Below, one piece after another: positions 38,521 through 63,857 of a DNA stretch of 64,000 nt. The first letter of the stretch is position 1. Each line of letters opens with the position of its first letter. The stretch covers positions 744,001 to 808,000 of the forward strand of contig NW_026947514.1 of NCBI RefSeq assembly GCF_034190915.1. Direction: 5' to 3'. This stretch comes from Cavia porcellus (Eukaryota; Chordata; Mammalia; Rodentia; Caviidae). Made by a program: the position numbers and the translations under genes. The notes below the pieces were generated by a model, which was given only the letters and a program-made list of their open reading frames with translations, did not search any database and was not told the DNA's origin.

Positions 38521-39190
38521 GCCGCCGCCGTCATCCCCGCGCGCGACGAGCCGAGCCGCCGGGCACCTGCCGCGAGCCGGAAAAACTCGCCCGAAAGTAA
38601 ACAGCGGCGCGCCACCGCGGGAGCCAGCGCCCCCTGCCACCCCGAACTCCTCTCCACCCGCCTGCCCAAGCGCCCCTCGACGCCGCCCCGCGCCGGACGC
38701 CGCGCGGCCCCCCTTTATGGCAACGAAGCGCGGGGCGCGGCGGGCGGAGCCGGACCCCGCTCCCCGCGCCTCCCGCAACCCCTGCCGGCCCCGCCCCGCC
38801 GCTCGCCCCGCCCCGCCCCGGCCCGGGAGGGAGGCAGCGCCATCCGGGCGCAGGCTGAAGGAGGCGGGCCGAGGGACTTCCCGGTGCGGCAGAGCCGCTG
38901 AGGTCACCGCGTCACCCTTCCCCGGTTCGTCCTGTCCGGCTTGCCCCGCGCGCAACCGGCAGGGGCGCTGCGGGAGGAGGGGTTGCGGGGCGCGGCGGGG
39001 CAGGGCTCTCGCGATACTTGCCGGCCGGCCCCCCGCCTCGCCCTCGGGCCCCCACCACACTGGAGTGCAGAGGTCGCCGTCGAAGTGCCCGCCCAGGGGT
39101 GGTCGGCGGACTCGGTCCCGGGACCCCTGGAGAGGCCGGATCTGGAGAGGGAGAGGGCTGTGGGAGGGGCTTCGTACGCCTTAAGAAAAG
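38521..39190 (-). promoter_or_regulatory. ZBTB42 leader and promoter CpG island
   Basis: CpG-dense region with repeated GC boxes (CCCCGCCCCG at about 38,795-38,820) directly upstream of the start codon and no TATA box. The CpG richness continues into the coding exon. The transcription start is not determinable. Confidence 0.75.
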
Positions 39191-39199
39191 ACACTGCCT

Positions 39200-42030
39200 T
39201 CTTGGATGCTGCTCCTTATCCACGCCAGACAGTGGAGTCTCGATCCGGAAGTCTAGCATAGGCAATCCCCACCTTCCTTGACCCTGGACTGAGTCGGGGT
39301 AGGGGCGCTAAGCTGGGTGACCCGGAGCACAGGTCGAGCCCCTCCGGACAGACGAGGTGTCTGGGGGAACACATGGCACAGCGGAGGGACAGAGGTGGGC
39401 GGGGGACCGCGACCCAAATGGGGACACGGAGAAGGCCAGGTATCCAGGTGGGAAAGGATTCGAAGAGACGCGGATTCTTCCCGTGAGCGGCTGAGGGATG
39501 GGGTTGGAGAGCCCCGGCGCCTTCTCCCTGGGCGCAGCCTGGGGGCGCTGTCCGAGGCCGTGCGGAGTCACAGTTTAGTCCCGTTAATTAGCTGCTCTTG
39601 TTTTTATCCTCTTTGGGGGAAGGAGGGGTGACATGCTCAAAGCCATACTACAGGTGTCAAATTGCTGAGCCAGGGTCCCACTCCCACCAGCCTCATTTGG
39701 AATTACCGACTCACATTGCTGGGGAGCCCAAGCATGCAGGACATGCCGAAAGGGGGCACTGCCCAGGCTGGGGGTGGCTGGGGGTGGGAAAGGATCCTTC
39801 ATATGAGTGTGTGGGTGCTGGATGGGAGCGGATCACAAAGGACAGTCAGTGGGGATTAGGGAGCCCCCAGCTTTGATCGCTGGACTGGGAGAGGAGTACC
39901 TGGCTGAGCGATAGGGATCCCCAGGGCAGCTCAGGAGGGTCCCCAGTGGACCTTTCATACCTGGGGGGGGGGGCTGCCCAAGATCCTGAAGCCCACATCT
40001 AAAGTTCCTGGAAAGGAAAGCTCCCCTCTTATATTAAAACATTCTGGGTTTACCTGAAAGGCAAATTTGACTGGGCACCTGCATTTTTATTTCCTAAATC
40101 TGACAATGCAATGGGGACTCCTGGAACAGACCAGACATGCAGCCCTCGGGCGAGCAGATCCTGACTCCCACAAGAGGACCCTTCCTTTGTTTTTTAATTT
40201 TGTCTATTTTTTATTTAGGACCCTTCCTTTGTATATCCTCAATAGCCGGGTTTGGGTCAGGTCCGATAGAGCCTGTCTGGCTGCCCCTCTTGAGGCCAGC
40301 CCTGCCCCTACCCTTCTTATCCCTGCGATCCTTGGTAATTCCCAGCTGCAAAATGGGGGAGCTGAGTGCCTCCCCAAGTCTCCTCGAATGTGAACCTCAG
40401 GGCTTTTGTCCTGCTGGTCACTCAGTCGTAGAAGACTCATCCCCAGAGCCCTTGGTGGCCCTTCGTGCTTGTCTCTGCTCAGAGGTCCTGTCCTTAGCCA
40501 GGGCATTCCTCCTGGGCTCCTGAGGCCTTCTCCCGAGTAGTATCCATTGGGTGCATGTGGCTGTACTGTGGTGACACCCTCTGGACCCTCAGCAGCAATT
40601 CCTCCCTGACTGCTGTCTAGCAGAGCCTCCCAGCTTGCCTTGCATGGCTAGCAGGACCAAGAGGTCATGAGAAGCAAAGAGGTCAGTGCCTGCGGGCCCT
40701 GCCCAGCTGGCATGGACAGAGAGCAGGCAGGGAGCAAGAGAGGCCAGTGCGCTCCTGAAGATCTGTGTTCAGGTCCCACCTGCCACACCGACTCGTGCAG
40801 TGGCAGGAGGCAGTCACAGAGCCCCATGGGGGGTGGCAGTGTGGGCAGAGCCTGTCCAGACCAGGGCCTCCATCTGGCCTGGGAGCTGCCCAAGTCCTAG
40901 CCTGCAGCTGTTGCTGAGACCTTGCAGATGGAGCCCTGGGTCCTTCGAGGGCTGACAGCTGTGGAAGGCGACAGGCCAGGAGGCAGGGACCAGTGCTGCA
41001 GTTTCTGTTAGGAACACCTGGCTCCAAGGAGCGGCCGGTCAGCCCAAGGCTGGTCCCTCACCTTGCCACGGTCAGGGTCCGCAGGGCTGCTGAGAGAGGA
41101 GAGGCTCTGCTTCTTCCCAGGAGGCTACAGAAGAGGGGGTGTCCTTCCCACTGGGAGACTCTGCCTGGGCACTGGTGCACACAGAGGGAAGCCAGGACTG
41201 GGTGCCACCTGGATGCTGGGTGACAGCAGGTGTGGGATTTGCAGCCACCAGGTGGGGATGCCTCCTGGGCTCCCACCAGAAAGCAGCGGGCACTGCTGCA
41301 TCTCCACAAGAGGGCGCCCTGCTGGCTCTGTGGCCACTGGTAGGCCACCCAGCCCATGGGACAGCCACAGGGGACCAGGCAGGGAGGCAGTGGAGGGCTT
41401 TCCGGGTGAGGGATGGACAGGCATCTACGCTGTGATCTGAGTTGATGCCTGCCGGGAGGGTGCCCTATACCCCAGACAGTACTCAGGGAGTTTTTCTGGC
41501 AGGTCCAGAAGGCAAGGGATGCCCCAACTGTAGCTGCAGATTCCATCCTGAGTGTTCCACCTAGCCCCAGCTGAACTCTGACCTGTGGATGAAAAATGAC
41601 TCCCCACACCCGTGATAAGGGGTCTTTTCCCTAAAGGGTTAATATTGGGGGGGGGCGCTCTGTGTGGGGAGTGGGCAGCGAGCAGTCCACAGCCAAGAGG
41701 GGGACAAGGGACAGGTGGGGGACACTGCGGCCCCTGTGCAAGAATGGGGGGTATTTTGGGGGCATTCTGCAGACCCGTCCACCCGAGTCCAGCCAGAAAG
41801 GTTCCCCACCGCGAGTCTCCCCTTTCTCCTCTGGGCATCTCACTGGCTCAGGTGTGACCTAGGCCAGGTGTGCCCTCCTCTGTCCCCTGCTAAGACCCCC
41901 ACCCGCGTTTGTGACTGGGTCCTCCCACATGCATCCTGCTCTCCTTTGGGGACACTAGTGGCCGGCCACTCCCTGCTCCAGCCCGAGGACATAGCACATA
42001 AGCTGCCGCTCCGACCCCAGCAGGGTCTCA
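39200..42030. other. Intergenic region between ZBTB42 and AKT1 (head-to-head)
   Basis: The two genes diverge from this 3-kb gap, whose ends are CpG islands. No gene or recognised SINE was seen. A run of 12 G lies near 39,964 and a G-run near 41,648. Confidence 0.6.
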
Positions 42031-42860
42031 GGCCTCTGCGAACCGGACTGAGTCGCTCCGCAGGCGCTGACCCAAGGCCGGGCGAGCCCCGCGGCACGGT
42101 TAGCGGCCCGGCCCCGCGCTTGCTCCTCCTCGCCGGCGAGCTCCGCCCTGGCCACCGGCCGCGCGCTAGGGGCGCCCGGGGCGGCGGAGGCGGATGTGGG
42201 CGCGGCGCGGGCGCGGGCGCGGGGCGGGGAGAGGGCGGGGAGAGGCCGGCGGCGGCGCGGCACCGAGCGAGGCGAGGCGAGGCGAGGCGAGGCGGCGGGG
42301 CCGGCCCAGCGCAGCGGCGCCCGAGCACGGAGCGGCGGCGACCGAGCAGCGCCAGCCCGGCCCGCGCCGCCCCCCGCGCGCGCCCCGCGGCCTCCGGCGG
42401 TCCCGCCCAGCGCGGCCCGGGATGCGGAGCGGCGGGCGCCCGAGGCCGCGGCCCGGCTAGGCCCGCTCGCACGCGGCCGGTGAGTGCGCCGCCCCCCGTG
42501 CCGGCCGTGGCCGCCGCGCTTTGTTCCTGCCGGGTCGCGGCGGAGCAGGAAGTGGCCGAGCGCGGCCTGGGCGCGGAGGGCGCGGGCTCGAGGAGCCGGC
42601 CGCCCAGCCCGGCCTCCGCTTGACCTTGGGGCGCGGGCCCGGCCGGGGAGAGGGGCGCCGCTGGGCGCGCGGGGGCTCGGCGCCTTGGGCCGGCGGGCCT
42701 CCGCGGAGCGGGGCTGGGGTAGGAGAAAGGCTGGGCCTGCGAGCCCGTGGGAGGGCCTGGAAGGAGACCTCATTTCCCGTGGACGAAAAGTTGTCGCGGT
42801 GGCAGGGCGCCCAGGCTAGCCCACAAAGGGCGCCTGGCCCTGCCGGCCCGGAAGCTGCTT
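42030..42860 (+). promoter_or_regulatory. AKT1 promoter CpG island
   Basis: Extremely GC- and CpG-rich, with GC boxes, no TATA box and a short GGCGA tandem repeat at 42,267-42,294. The first AKT1 exon ends inside it at a consensus donor. Confidence 0.85.
42240..42479 (+). other. AKT1: AKT1 noncoding first exon (approximate 5' end)
   Basis: A strong donor (CGGCCG|GTGAGT) follows 42,479. The 5' end is a guess. Upstream ATGs at 42,194 and 42,422 share one frame ending at TAG 42,458-42,460. Confidence 0.65.
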
Positions 42861-44208
42861 CCTGCATGCCGAGGCCTGGAGGAGCTGCCCACCTTGGCTA
42901 TCAGGGGACCTGGAGAGCCAGGGGGGCACCCGAGACAGCCACCCTGGGCCAGCTGGTTCTAGGGCTGGGCCTATGCCATGTGGCCCCTAGCCCTACCTCA
43001 CTCTAGGTGGCTGCTGGTCACTGCTGTCCTCAGCCCCAGTGAAGGGCGGGTACATTGGTGGCCGCTGGACACGGGGCTCCCAGACTTGGATCCCAGGTGT
43101 TGTTTGGGGCATTGTGCCTCAGGCCTTAGTGGTATTGCCCCCATTCCTACATGAGGCACCCAGGTCCCGGGACCAGAGGTGTGGTCCCACACCCAGGCTG
43201 TGTGGTGTGATGTATTTATGCACAGGCCTCCAACAGCTGTCACTGTCAACAGCAGGCTTGGGCCTGGCAGTGGGGGTGGCAGCCTGCAGGCCTCCAGGCC
43301 ACGCCCACCAGGCCACAGATCCCCCTGTGGCTGCCTTGGGCTGGGGACCTCCTGCCTGCTTTGCCCGGGCCTGCTGAATGCCCACTTCCTCTACCCACTG
43401 GGTCTTCCCTGTCCTGGCCTTTGACACTGGCGTTGAGGCCTTCCTGCTGAGACAGATGCAGAAGACAGTGATCCAGTGACACTGTGGGTTCCTAGCTCGA
43501 GCCTTAATAGGCCAGAGATGAGACTGGTGGGAGGGTGTCTGGGATGGTTGGAGAAGGACCCACGTTTGGGTGCATGCCACCTGGTCCTCACATCTCCTGT
43601 GGTGCCTTGAGCGGCAGCACAGAGCTGCTGACAAAAGGCCTGTACAAAGGCTCCTTCACAGGATGCCTAGAGGTGGTGACATGGGAACTGGGTTTTGAGG
43701 GATGCCTAGGAGTACAGTACTTGCAGAAGGATAGCTGTGGACTGATGGGCAGAGTGTGTTCTGGCCCCTGCAGGGTGAGGGATTGTACAGTGCCCCCACC
43801 TGTGGCCTCCTAAATGCCGTGATTGTCGATCTTTAAGCACCCTGCTCTGGGTGTCCCTCACTGATGGGACCCTCTGAGCATGTCTTTGTCTCAGGCGCCC
43901 AGCACTGGGCTGGCGGGATGAACCAAATTCTGAGGCCAGGGTGCTGTGGCCTAGCAGGGCTGGAGTTCCTGGAGGGCCAGTGTCTCCCGCAGGGCTCTGC
44001 TCTCCCAGTGTGCAGGGTCTCTGCCAGAGGTGCCAGCCTGTAAGGGTGGCCAGGCACTGGGCACGTCTGGAGGAAGAGGAGGTGGGCTTGGGCAAGGTGG
44101 GGCAGGCGGCTTCGGAGGCCTTGAGGGTGGGAAAAGCAGGAATAGGAGGCGGGGTGTGTCTGAGACCCCAGCAGTGCCACCTCACACCCTGCCTGCCGCT
44201 TCTTCCAG
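42480..44208 (+). other. AKT1 intron 1 (leader intron)
   Basis: GC-rich at its start (CpG island), then ordinary intron. No repeat or coding feature was recognised. Confidence 0.8.
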
Positions 44209-44305
44209 ACGCAGCGGCCAGGGCTGGGCCCCGAGCATCTGAGAGGAGACTGTGGAGACCACGAGCACCCTGGGGCCACCCCGGCCTGTGGGGGCTGCAG
44301 GCACC
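44209..44305 (+). other. AKT1: AKT1 5' UTR part of exon 2
   Basis: Follows acceptor cttccag. It contains no upstream ATG; the start codon context is gcaccATGa, a good Kozak match (A at -3). Confidence 0.9.
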
Positions 44306-57892
<13,587 letters not shown>

Positions 57893-58700
57893 GGGGCCCA
57901 GGCAGGGGCACGGCAGCCATGTCCGCATGAGGGCCTGGACGCCTCCATCAGATCACCTGCATCGGATGGCTGATTTCTCAGATGCACTGGGAGGAGCGAC
58001 GCCAGCCCCCCACATGGGAAGATGCTGCTGCTGTGATGATGGCCTGCCGCCTGGCCAGGTCAAGAGAAAAACTGTCCTGCGGTTTCTCTTAATTTATTTC
58101 ATCCAACCTGTTCTCCAGACGTGGCCTTGGCCCTCAGAACAATTACTCACGTAGGACACCTTAAGGACCTCTGCAGCCCCTGTGGTGTGGGCTGAGGGTC
58201 TGGGCAGGGCCTGCACTAACCCATTGTGGCTGTGCCTCTGGCTGCCCCCACCTGGGGTGCGGGGCCTCTCCCGGCCTATGCACCAGAAGCAGCTTCATGG
58301 GGACATACTGGCTGGTGCCGTCCCCTCTGGGTGGGGTATGAGGCAGCCCCTGCACTCGGGCCCTTCAGACACGCTGGGCTGGGCCGGGCCGGGCCAGGCC
58401 GGGGCTCGCCTGCAGGACAGAGCCTTGTACCTTGCCACTCCCAGGCTTTGGGAGTGAAATTTCAGTGACAGGAAAGCCTCTCCCACTGTGTCTGAGGGCC
58501 ATCCCTGCCCCCTGCACCCTGGATGATTTCTGTCTCCACACTCGTCCTCTCCCCGCTTCACCTCTGACCTCCCCGTTCTGGCCAGACTTGGCCGCTGCTG
58601 CACCATGCCGTTTTTTACAACATTCAATTTCAGCATTTTTACTATTATAATATGAAACTTTCCCTCCAAATCTTCAATAAAAATTGCTTTTCAAGTTTGT
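57893..58700 (+). other. AKT1: AKT1 3' untranslated region
   Basis: From the stop codon to just past AATAAA at 58,676-58,681. GC-rich first, AT-rich over the last 90 nt. Cleavage is estimated near 58,700. Confidence 0.85.
58676..58681 (+). terminator. AKT1: AKT1 polyadenylation signal (AATAAA)
   Basis: Canonical hexamer in an AT-rich context, followed by a GT-rich stretch (tttgtggctgg) expected downstream of the cleavage site. Confidence 0.88.
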
Positions 58701-59808
58701 GGCTGGCTTTAATGAGTGCTGAGGGGTGAAGAGCTGAGGCCAGCGCCCCTGCTGAAATTGGCCTCTGACGTGGCACAGGGCAGTTTCCGGCAGGACGCAC
58801 CTGCGGGGCAGGGGGTGGCTGTCTGGGCTGCTGCCAGCCCCAGCTGCTGTCTGGCCTGTGGGGATGGGAGCAAGACCCACCAAGAAGAACTGGGACATGG
58901 CAGGGCCCAGAGCTGGGCGGGGCAGTGCAGCTGGGGGCCTGGGTCCCCAAGCAACACTGGAACCAGCAGCCTGCAGGGTGTGCAGCTGGTGCCCCCTGGC
59001 CAGCTCTTGGCAGGACTGCTCTGGGCCAGGTGGGGTACAGCTGGAGTCATGGGCCTCCACTCCACAGGGTGGACAAAAGTCCTGTTTCTATTGGGTGATC
59101 AGGGTCAGTCTGGGCCTGTAGGGGACAGCTGAGGTCTCTGGGTGTCCCTGGTCCTCGGTTCTAACAGGCTACACCACTGACTCCTACTGTTTTCTGGAAA
59201 ACACAGTGGCAGCGTTACAGGTGGAATGATGCTTTGCAGAGGAGGCATCCAGGTCTCACATCCATGCAACACCAGCATGGTAGAAACCATTACCTTCCAA
59301 CCCTGAGCAAAAGCTCACTGAGAAGGTGGCTGACTGAAGAGTGGGAACAAAGGTGCAACGCAGGGAGGGCAGAGCCCTTGGGGCCATTTCTAGTCCAGAG
59401 CCACAGGGAATGGATGCAGGGAGGGAGGCCCTTTCAGCCCACTACGCACTTCCCACTGCTGGGACAGAATGGTCCACAGTGGGACACAGCAGCAGAGGGA
59501 ACACAGGTGCCTGCAGGCACAGGCAGTGGGGCGAGACGTGGCGGGGCTCTGCTGAGGACCAAGCTCTCCTCACACCCAGTGTATCTGCACCCTTCTCTTC
59601 CCGGCACAAGGCTGGTGGATCTGGCCTGGCTCTTCCTGGGCCCAGCAGGTGTGACAGCAGGCTCCGCAGGTCCAGGTGACAGGGATGACCAGAAGACGTC
59701 CCTACCAGGGGACATCTGCTGCAGGCTGGGCTGATCACTTGGCAGAGGCTCACTCCATCCTTTTCTTGTAACTCATTGCCTTAAAGTGAATTTCTCATAG
59801 GCAGCATG

Positions 59809-59878
59809 GCCAGGGATATGGCTTAGCAGCACAGCTGGCAAGCACAGGGTCCTGAGTGTGATTCCCGGTACCAAAAAA
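59809..59878 (+). repeat. ID-like SINE (diverged), plus orientation
   Basis: ggccagggatatggcttagc ... gtgattcccggtacc and an A run; shorter and more decayed than the young copies. Confidence 0.75.
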
Positions 59879-60592
59879 ACCCTAAGTCTGGTGGCCTCTG
59901 GCAAGCTCGAAGGGGTCAGGCTTGCATGGTACTGGGGCCAGCGGTGCACACTGCTGCCCCCACATGCTCCCCTCCCAGTGTCTGCCTCCTTTCAGATTAA
60001 ATGGGCATTTGAAGTCACCCCCTTTTATTGCCTGTATTGGCTTATTTGCCTGGGACTCAGTCTTTGTACCCCAGGGTACCATGTGCACTTCGGATATTTA
60101 CTAAATGAGTGGCGCCCTGGGCTGTTGGTCTCAGGATTTATGCAACTTTTCGTCACAGTCCACCTTCAAATGGTGTAAGAGAACCTAGAAGCAGTTTACT
60201 TTCATTTCTTTCTCAACTTCCAGATGGTCATAAATTTTGTGTCCAAACAGGTCGTAAACTTCCAGATAACCTGTCATTTTTGTCTTGAATACCTATTTTA
60301 GTGTTGTAAAATGTGTGTGCATTTTAACGTTCACCACTTTCAGCGAATAGTTGTGGCAACAAGCAGTCATGTGCTGTCTAGCTGTCACCTTCTTGAGACC
60401 TTGGCCTCCCCAAATGAAAACTGCACCACTGAGCAGCCCCTAATCCCAGCCCTCGGCTCCTTCCAAACTGCAGTCACGGGTGCACTCTCCCACCACTGGC
60501 CAAGCTCTGCCCCACCAAGTTCAGGTGCTTATAGCACTGAGGTCTTGGGAACCTTCCTGCACCACGCACTGCTTCCACCCACGCCAGACTGA

Positions 60593-60698
60593 CCGAGTCT
60601 CGCCACTCAGGCTGCTTTTCAGGCTGACCTGGGACTTGCAGTCCTGCCTCAGCCTCACAAGGGCTTTGAGGGTGGCAAGTGTGCACGTCTACGCCCGG
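60593..60698 (-). repeat. B1/7SL-type SINE, minus orientation
   Basis: Antisense B1 text: gagtctcgccactcaggctg, then cctgcctcagcctcacaag and an end cgcccggc. Confidence 0.75.
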
Positions 60699-61454
60699 CT
60701 CGGCTCACTTCTCGTCCCACCTGTGGTTCCTTTCGGACCACTGCTTCTGCTGGCTTCAGGCTGTGTCTTTTCCTCCAGTGTTCAGCCTTGCTTCTGATTC
60801 TGCTCAATGCACTGTCCACCTCAGACACTTCGGCCTTACCTCTGGATGCCTGGTTGGGTCATTTGTTTGTTTCCACCTCTTTCCAGTCTCCTCTGCCCTT
60901 CTGAACAGAAACAATGTCGCTATGAGAGCCATTTTTATTTCGTCCCCTTCTTGGTCCTTCCAGCCCTGGAGTCTCACAGGTCTCCTTCTGCTGACTGATT
61001 TGCCTTCTCACTGTAAAGTGTGTTTTCCTGTCCTCTACATGTTGGTTTTTACTAGACATCAGGTATGTACAGTTTACATTGCCAAGTGTTAGACTGAAAC
61101 CAAAAATACTGGCAACAGCTGGCTGCTGAGGACAGACAAGGCAGCCTCTCTGTTGGGCTGATGCCCTGCTGAGGACCCTGCTGTGCCCCATGGAAGGTGA
61201 GATGCTGTCCCCTGCTGGGAATCCACTTGTTTCCTGCTCTTTGGGACTCTCCTCTAGTACAGAGAAGCATCCCCTCCAGGGTTCAGTGTGCAAACCCAGG
61301 GCCTGGCTCTGACTGTCCCTCTGTTGTCCTTGGGCTGCTGTCCAGGGCTCCCCTGCTGCTGTCACTGTCACCCTCCCAGATGACTCCTGGCCTGTGAAAG
61401 GTTCCACACTTACACGTGGACAGACAGGAGTCTATGTGTGCAAATATAAAGGGC

Positions 61455-61460
61455 TTTATT
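61455..61460 (-). terminator. SIVA1: SIVA1 polyadenylation signal (AATAAA)
   Basis: Canonical hexamer on the minus strand about 110 nt after the stop codon. Confidence 0.88.
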
Positions 61461-61478
61461 CACTTGTCATCAAAGTAC

Positions 61479-61481
<3 letters not shown>

Positions 61482-61509
<28 letters not shown>
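61482..61509. repeat. (AC)n microsatellite in SIVA1 3' UTR
   Basis: About 14 AC units on the plus strand, read as UG repeats in the SIVA1 transcript. Confidence 0.95.
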
Positions 61510-61568
61510 GAATGCGCATGCTTGCTGCTGCTGCTGCTCCTCCTCCTCTTCCTCGCTGACACACGGCC

Positions 61569-61626
61569 TCAGGCATCGAACATGGCGCAGCTGCTGCAAA
61601 GTGCCTTCTCACACACATCGCTGCAG
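61569..61626 (-). CDS. SIVA1: SIVA1 terminal coding exon
   Basis: Acceptor acatgcag, then [18 protein letters not shown] and TGA at 61,569-61,571. Too short to appear as a long open frame; found by matching the family C-terminus. Confidence 0.95.
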
Positions 61627-63857
61627 CTGCATGTGCAAGGGAGAGACAGCCGTGTTAGGGCTGACTGTGCATCCAAATCCGGGATGTCTTGGAACACACC
61701 CCATTTTAGGAGAGCCCTGTGACAAAGGGGCTTCAGGGGTGTTGGGGAACAATGTCCTGCAGGGAGCAGCCTAGCTCAAAGGCGTGCTGAGGCTCAGAAG
61801 CCTGGGCTTCTCCTCCTTTCCCCACTGGGTGAGCAGATGTGATCGGAAAGGATGTCACCCTGAGGACAACAGTGTCCTGAAGAGAATGGGACCAGGGAGG
61901 AAAACACGAGGACAGAGGGAGAAAATGGCTGTGACCAGGTACTAAGGATTCCTAGGGCCAGCCAATGCCAGGAGGGCCGGGGAGACGCTCCCTCATAGCC
62001 TCCGCCGGCTCTCGCCTCACTGCTACCCTGCCTTGGGCTTCTGGCCTCCAGAAGTGGGACAGTATACTTGTGCTGTCTAAAGAGCCTGACTCAGGTCTCT
62101 GAGCCCAGGGTGGCCTGACCTGGGTCTCACAGAGGATAGTGCCCTCCCCTGAAGCCAACCAGACAGCTTGCAGAGTTCCACTAGAAGCACAATGACTTCT
62201 GAAGAGCAAGACTACCAGGAGAGCCCGCTACTCTCAGAGGAAACTAACAGGGAGGGACAGCTGAAGGACACACGGCAGCAACACACTGCATGAGTACGGT
62301 AAGGATACACAGGCTGAGATGGGCAGAGTCAGAGCTGCTTGCAACTGCCTTGCGCAGGAGCTGATGAGCAGCCCTGACAGCTAGCCTGTGAGCTGGCAGA
62401 CAGCAGGCAGGGTACAGGGCCACCAAGTGGAATACTGGTGACTAGCTGGGCCACATTTCAGATAAACCACAGCCATTCTGGAAAAATCTTTGTTTCCCAA
62501 CACTCAAAGGGAAACAAATCTTTGTTTCCCAACACCATAGAAGCCAGAGTGTGTCTGAATGGAGTGGTAGGGGAGAGGCAGAAAGCTTCAATGGCAGGCT
62601 GGCCACTGACCCAAGCAAGTCACTTAGCTGTAAAGCCATGCAGAGAGCTGACCTCCTGGGCTGTGACCACAAGAGCATGTCATCACAAGGGAAGTCAGCA
62701 TGCCCTGGACACTCCCCAGAGTGTGTCTGGGGAGGAGGAAGCAGAAAGCAGAGATACAAGGAAACCAGCACCAGGGAGGATGGAGAACCTGAATCCAGCC
62801 ACACTGGGCTGGAGGGCTCCTGTGGCTCCCATCAACCCGCCTTGCACGGGGCTCATTTCCTCCCAGGAACATAATGCTGGGAAGTCCCTACTTCTTCCTG
62901 TTTACCTGTCAGGAGGAAGATGAGCTGGGCTGTGAGACCCACCGAAGAGTATCCCACTTCCATAACTAGCTTGAGACTCCATCCTCAAATGGCCAGTCTC
63001 AATCATCCAGGCACTGGCCACGGACCCAGTTGTCCTCCCTACACGCCCTCTCTCAGCACGTCTCCCGATCCCCCACCACCACCCTGCTTTTTCACTCTTG
63101 CCCAACTATAGAGCTGCTCACGTGTGCCTGTACTGTCCACTCTCCAGGGAAGGGGTGGAGCCCTATATAAGTGTTCCAGGGGGCTCTCCTGAACAAGGTG
63201 TGTCCCTGACAGCTCTGGGGGGGAGCAGTCTCCTGGTAGGCACCCTGCAAGTGCCAGGCCCAGCCAGCCATGGGAAATAGGTGTGCAAGTACACGCAGAC
63301 TGGTAGGAACGCCGTGCGCAGCCTAACTGCAGTGCACACTTGCGGCCCTGCCAGTCATTTCCCACACAGGAAAAGTGAACCCAGGAGAAAGCACAAGCTA
63401 CCCGCTCCTAAATGTGAAGGTGGAGAAGACCAAAGAGGTATTTTAAGACAGGAGGCCCCAGAGACAGTAGCTGGCTTGTAAACTTCAGATTTCCTTCAGA
63501 AAGGACCATTAAATTTTCAGAAAATAAAAAGAAGTCAGCAAGGCATCTGTAACCATCATGTCCTATCCCATTAAGCAACGGCACCAACAAAGGACCCACC
63601 TGTCCCTCATAGGGCATCCTGTGACCCCCAGAACATGCTGATGAGAGGGACAGGAAGGATGGCCTAGGTCTTTGGAAGATGCACAGACTAAGACACTTAC
63701 TCTACAAGGCCACACAGGGAACAGGCCACGGCGCCACAGCCCCAGCAGGTGCGCGTGCACTGCCCACACAGGGCCCGCTCGCACTGGCTGCAGACCACCT
63801 TCCCATCCACAGCTCGCACGCATGATGAGCAGGCACGGGACGCTGCCCGGGACAGGT
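61569..63857 (-). CDS. SIVA1: SIVA1 (apoptosis regulatory protein), last two coding exons
   Basis: Two minus-strand exons, 63701-63857 and 61569-61626, join in frame (GA|C) to give about 71 residues ending CSSCAMFDA and stop. They match the cysteine-rich, zinc-binding C-terminus of SIVA1: [32 protein letters not shown] and [14 protein letters not shown], with about 16 cysteines. Human has DMYEKVLCTSCAMFET at the end. The family binds the CD27 cytoplasmic tail and BCL-XL and promotes apoptosis; this is known of the family, not shown here. The N-terminal exons lie right of the window. The gene is tail-to-tail with AKT1, as in human. Confidence 0.96.
61627..63700 (-). other. SIVA1 last intron (2.1 kb)
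   Basis: GT-AG intron. It contains a small direct plus inverted repeat cluster at 62,484-62,535 and a TATA-like CTATATAAG at about 63,162. No coding feature was recognised. Confidence 0.8.
63701..63857 (-). CDS. SIVA1: SIVA1 penultimate coding exon
   Basis: Acceptor cctcacag just above 63857, donor gtaagt at 63,695-63,700. It starts two bases into a codon (..AC) and ends GLV plus GA. Confidence 0.96.

Larger units (their letters stand above)
58701..61429. other. Intergenic gap between convergent AKT1 and SIVA1
   Basis: No gene was recognised. It contains a diverged ID element (59,809-59,878) and an antisense B1 (60,593-60,698). The rest is unassigned. Confidence 0.65.
61432..61568 (-). other. 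SIVA1: SIVA1 3' untranslated region
   Basis: Short UTR with a GAG/CAG-type trinucleotide stretch right after the stop, a (TG)14-like run (61,482-61,509) and AATAAA at 61,455-61,460. Confidence 0.85.

Noticed and set aside
38700..38722. CArG (SRF) box upstream of ZBTB42, attractive for a muscle gene
   Set aside because: CCTTTATGG has five central A/T bases, not the six of the SRF consensus.
38521..39060. A 180-codon N-terminal extension of the ZBTB42 frame
   Set aside because: The frame is open only because CpG-rich sequence lacks stops. Homology to the BTB family starts at MEVPGHGRRLLGRL, and the upstream residues are Arg/Gly/Ala-rich with no domain.
41664..42773. Long open frames on both strands over the AKT1 CpG island
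   Set aside because: Ala/Arg/Gly/Pro-rich translations, overlapping on both strands, with no family motif: composition artefacts.
63158..63172. TATA-like box (CTATATAAG) in the SIVA1 intron as a promoter
   Set aside because: Isolated motif without a CpG island, conserved exon or known transcript nearby; expected by chance at this frequency.
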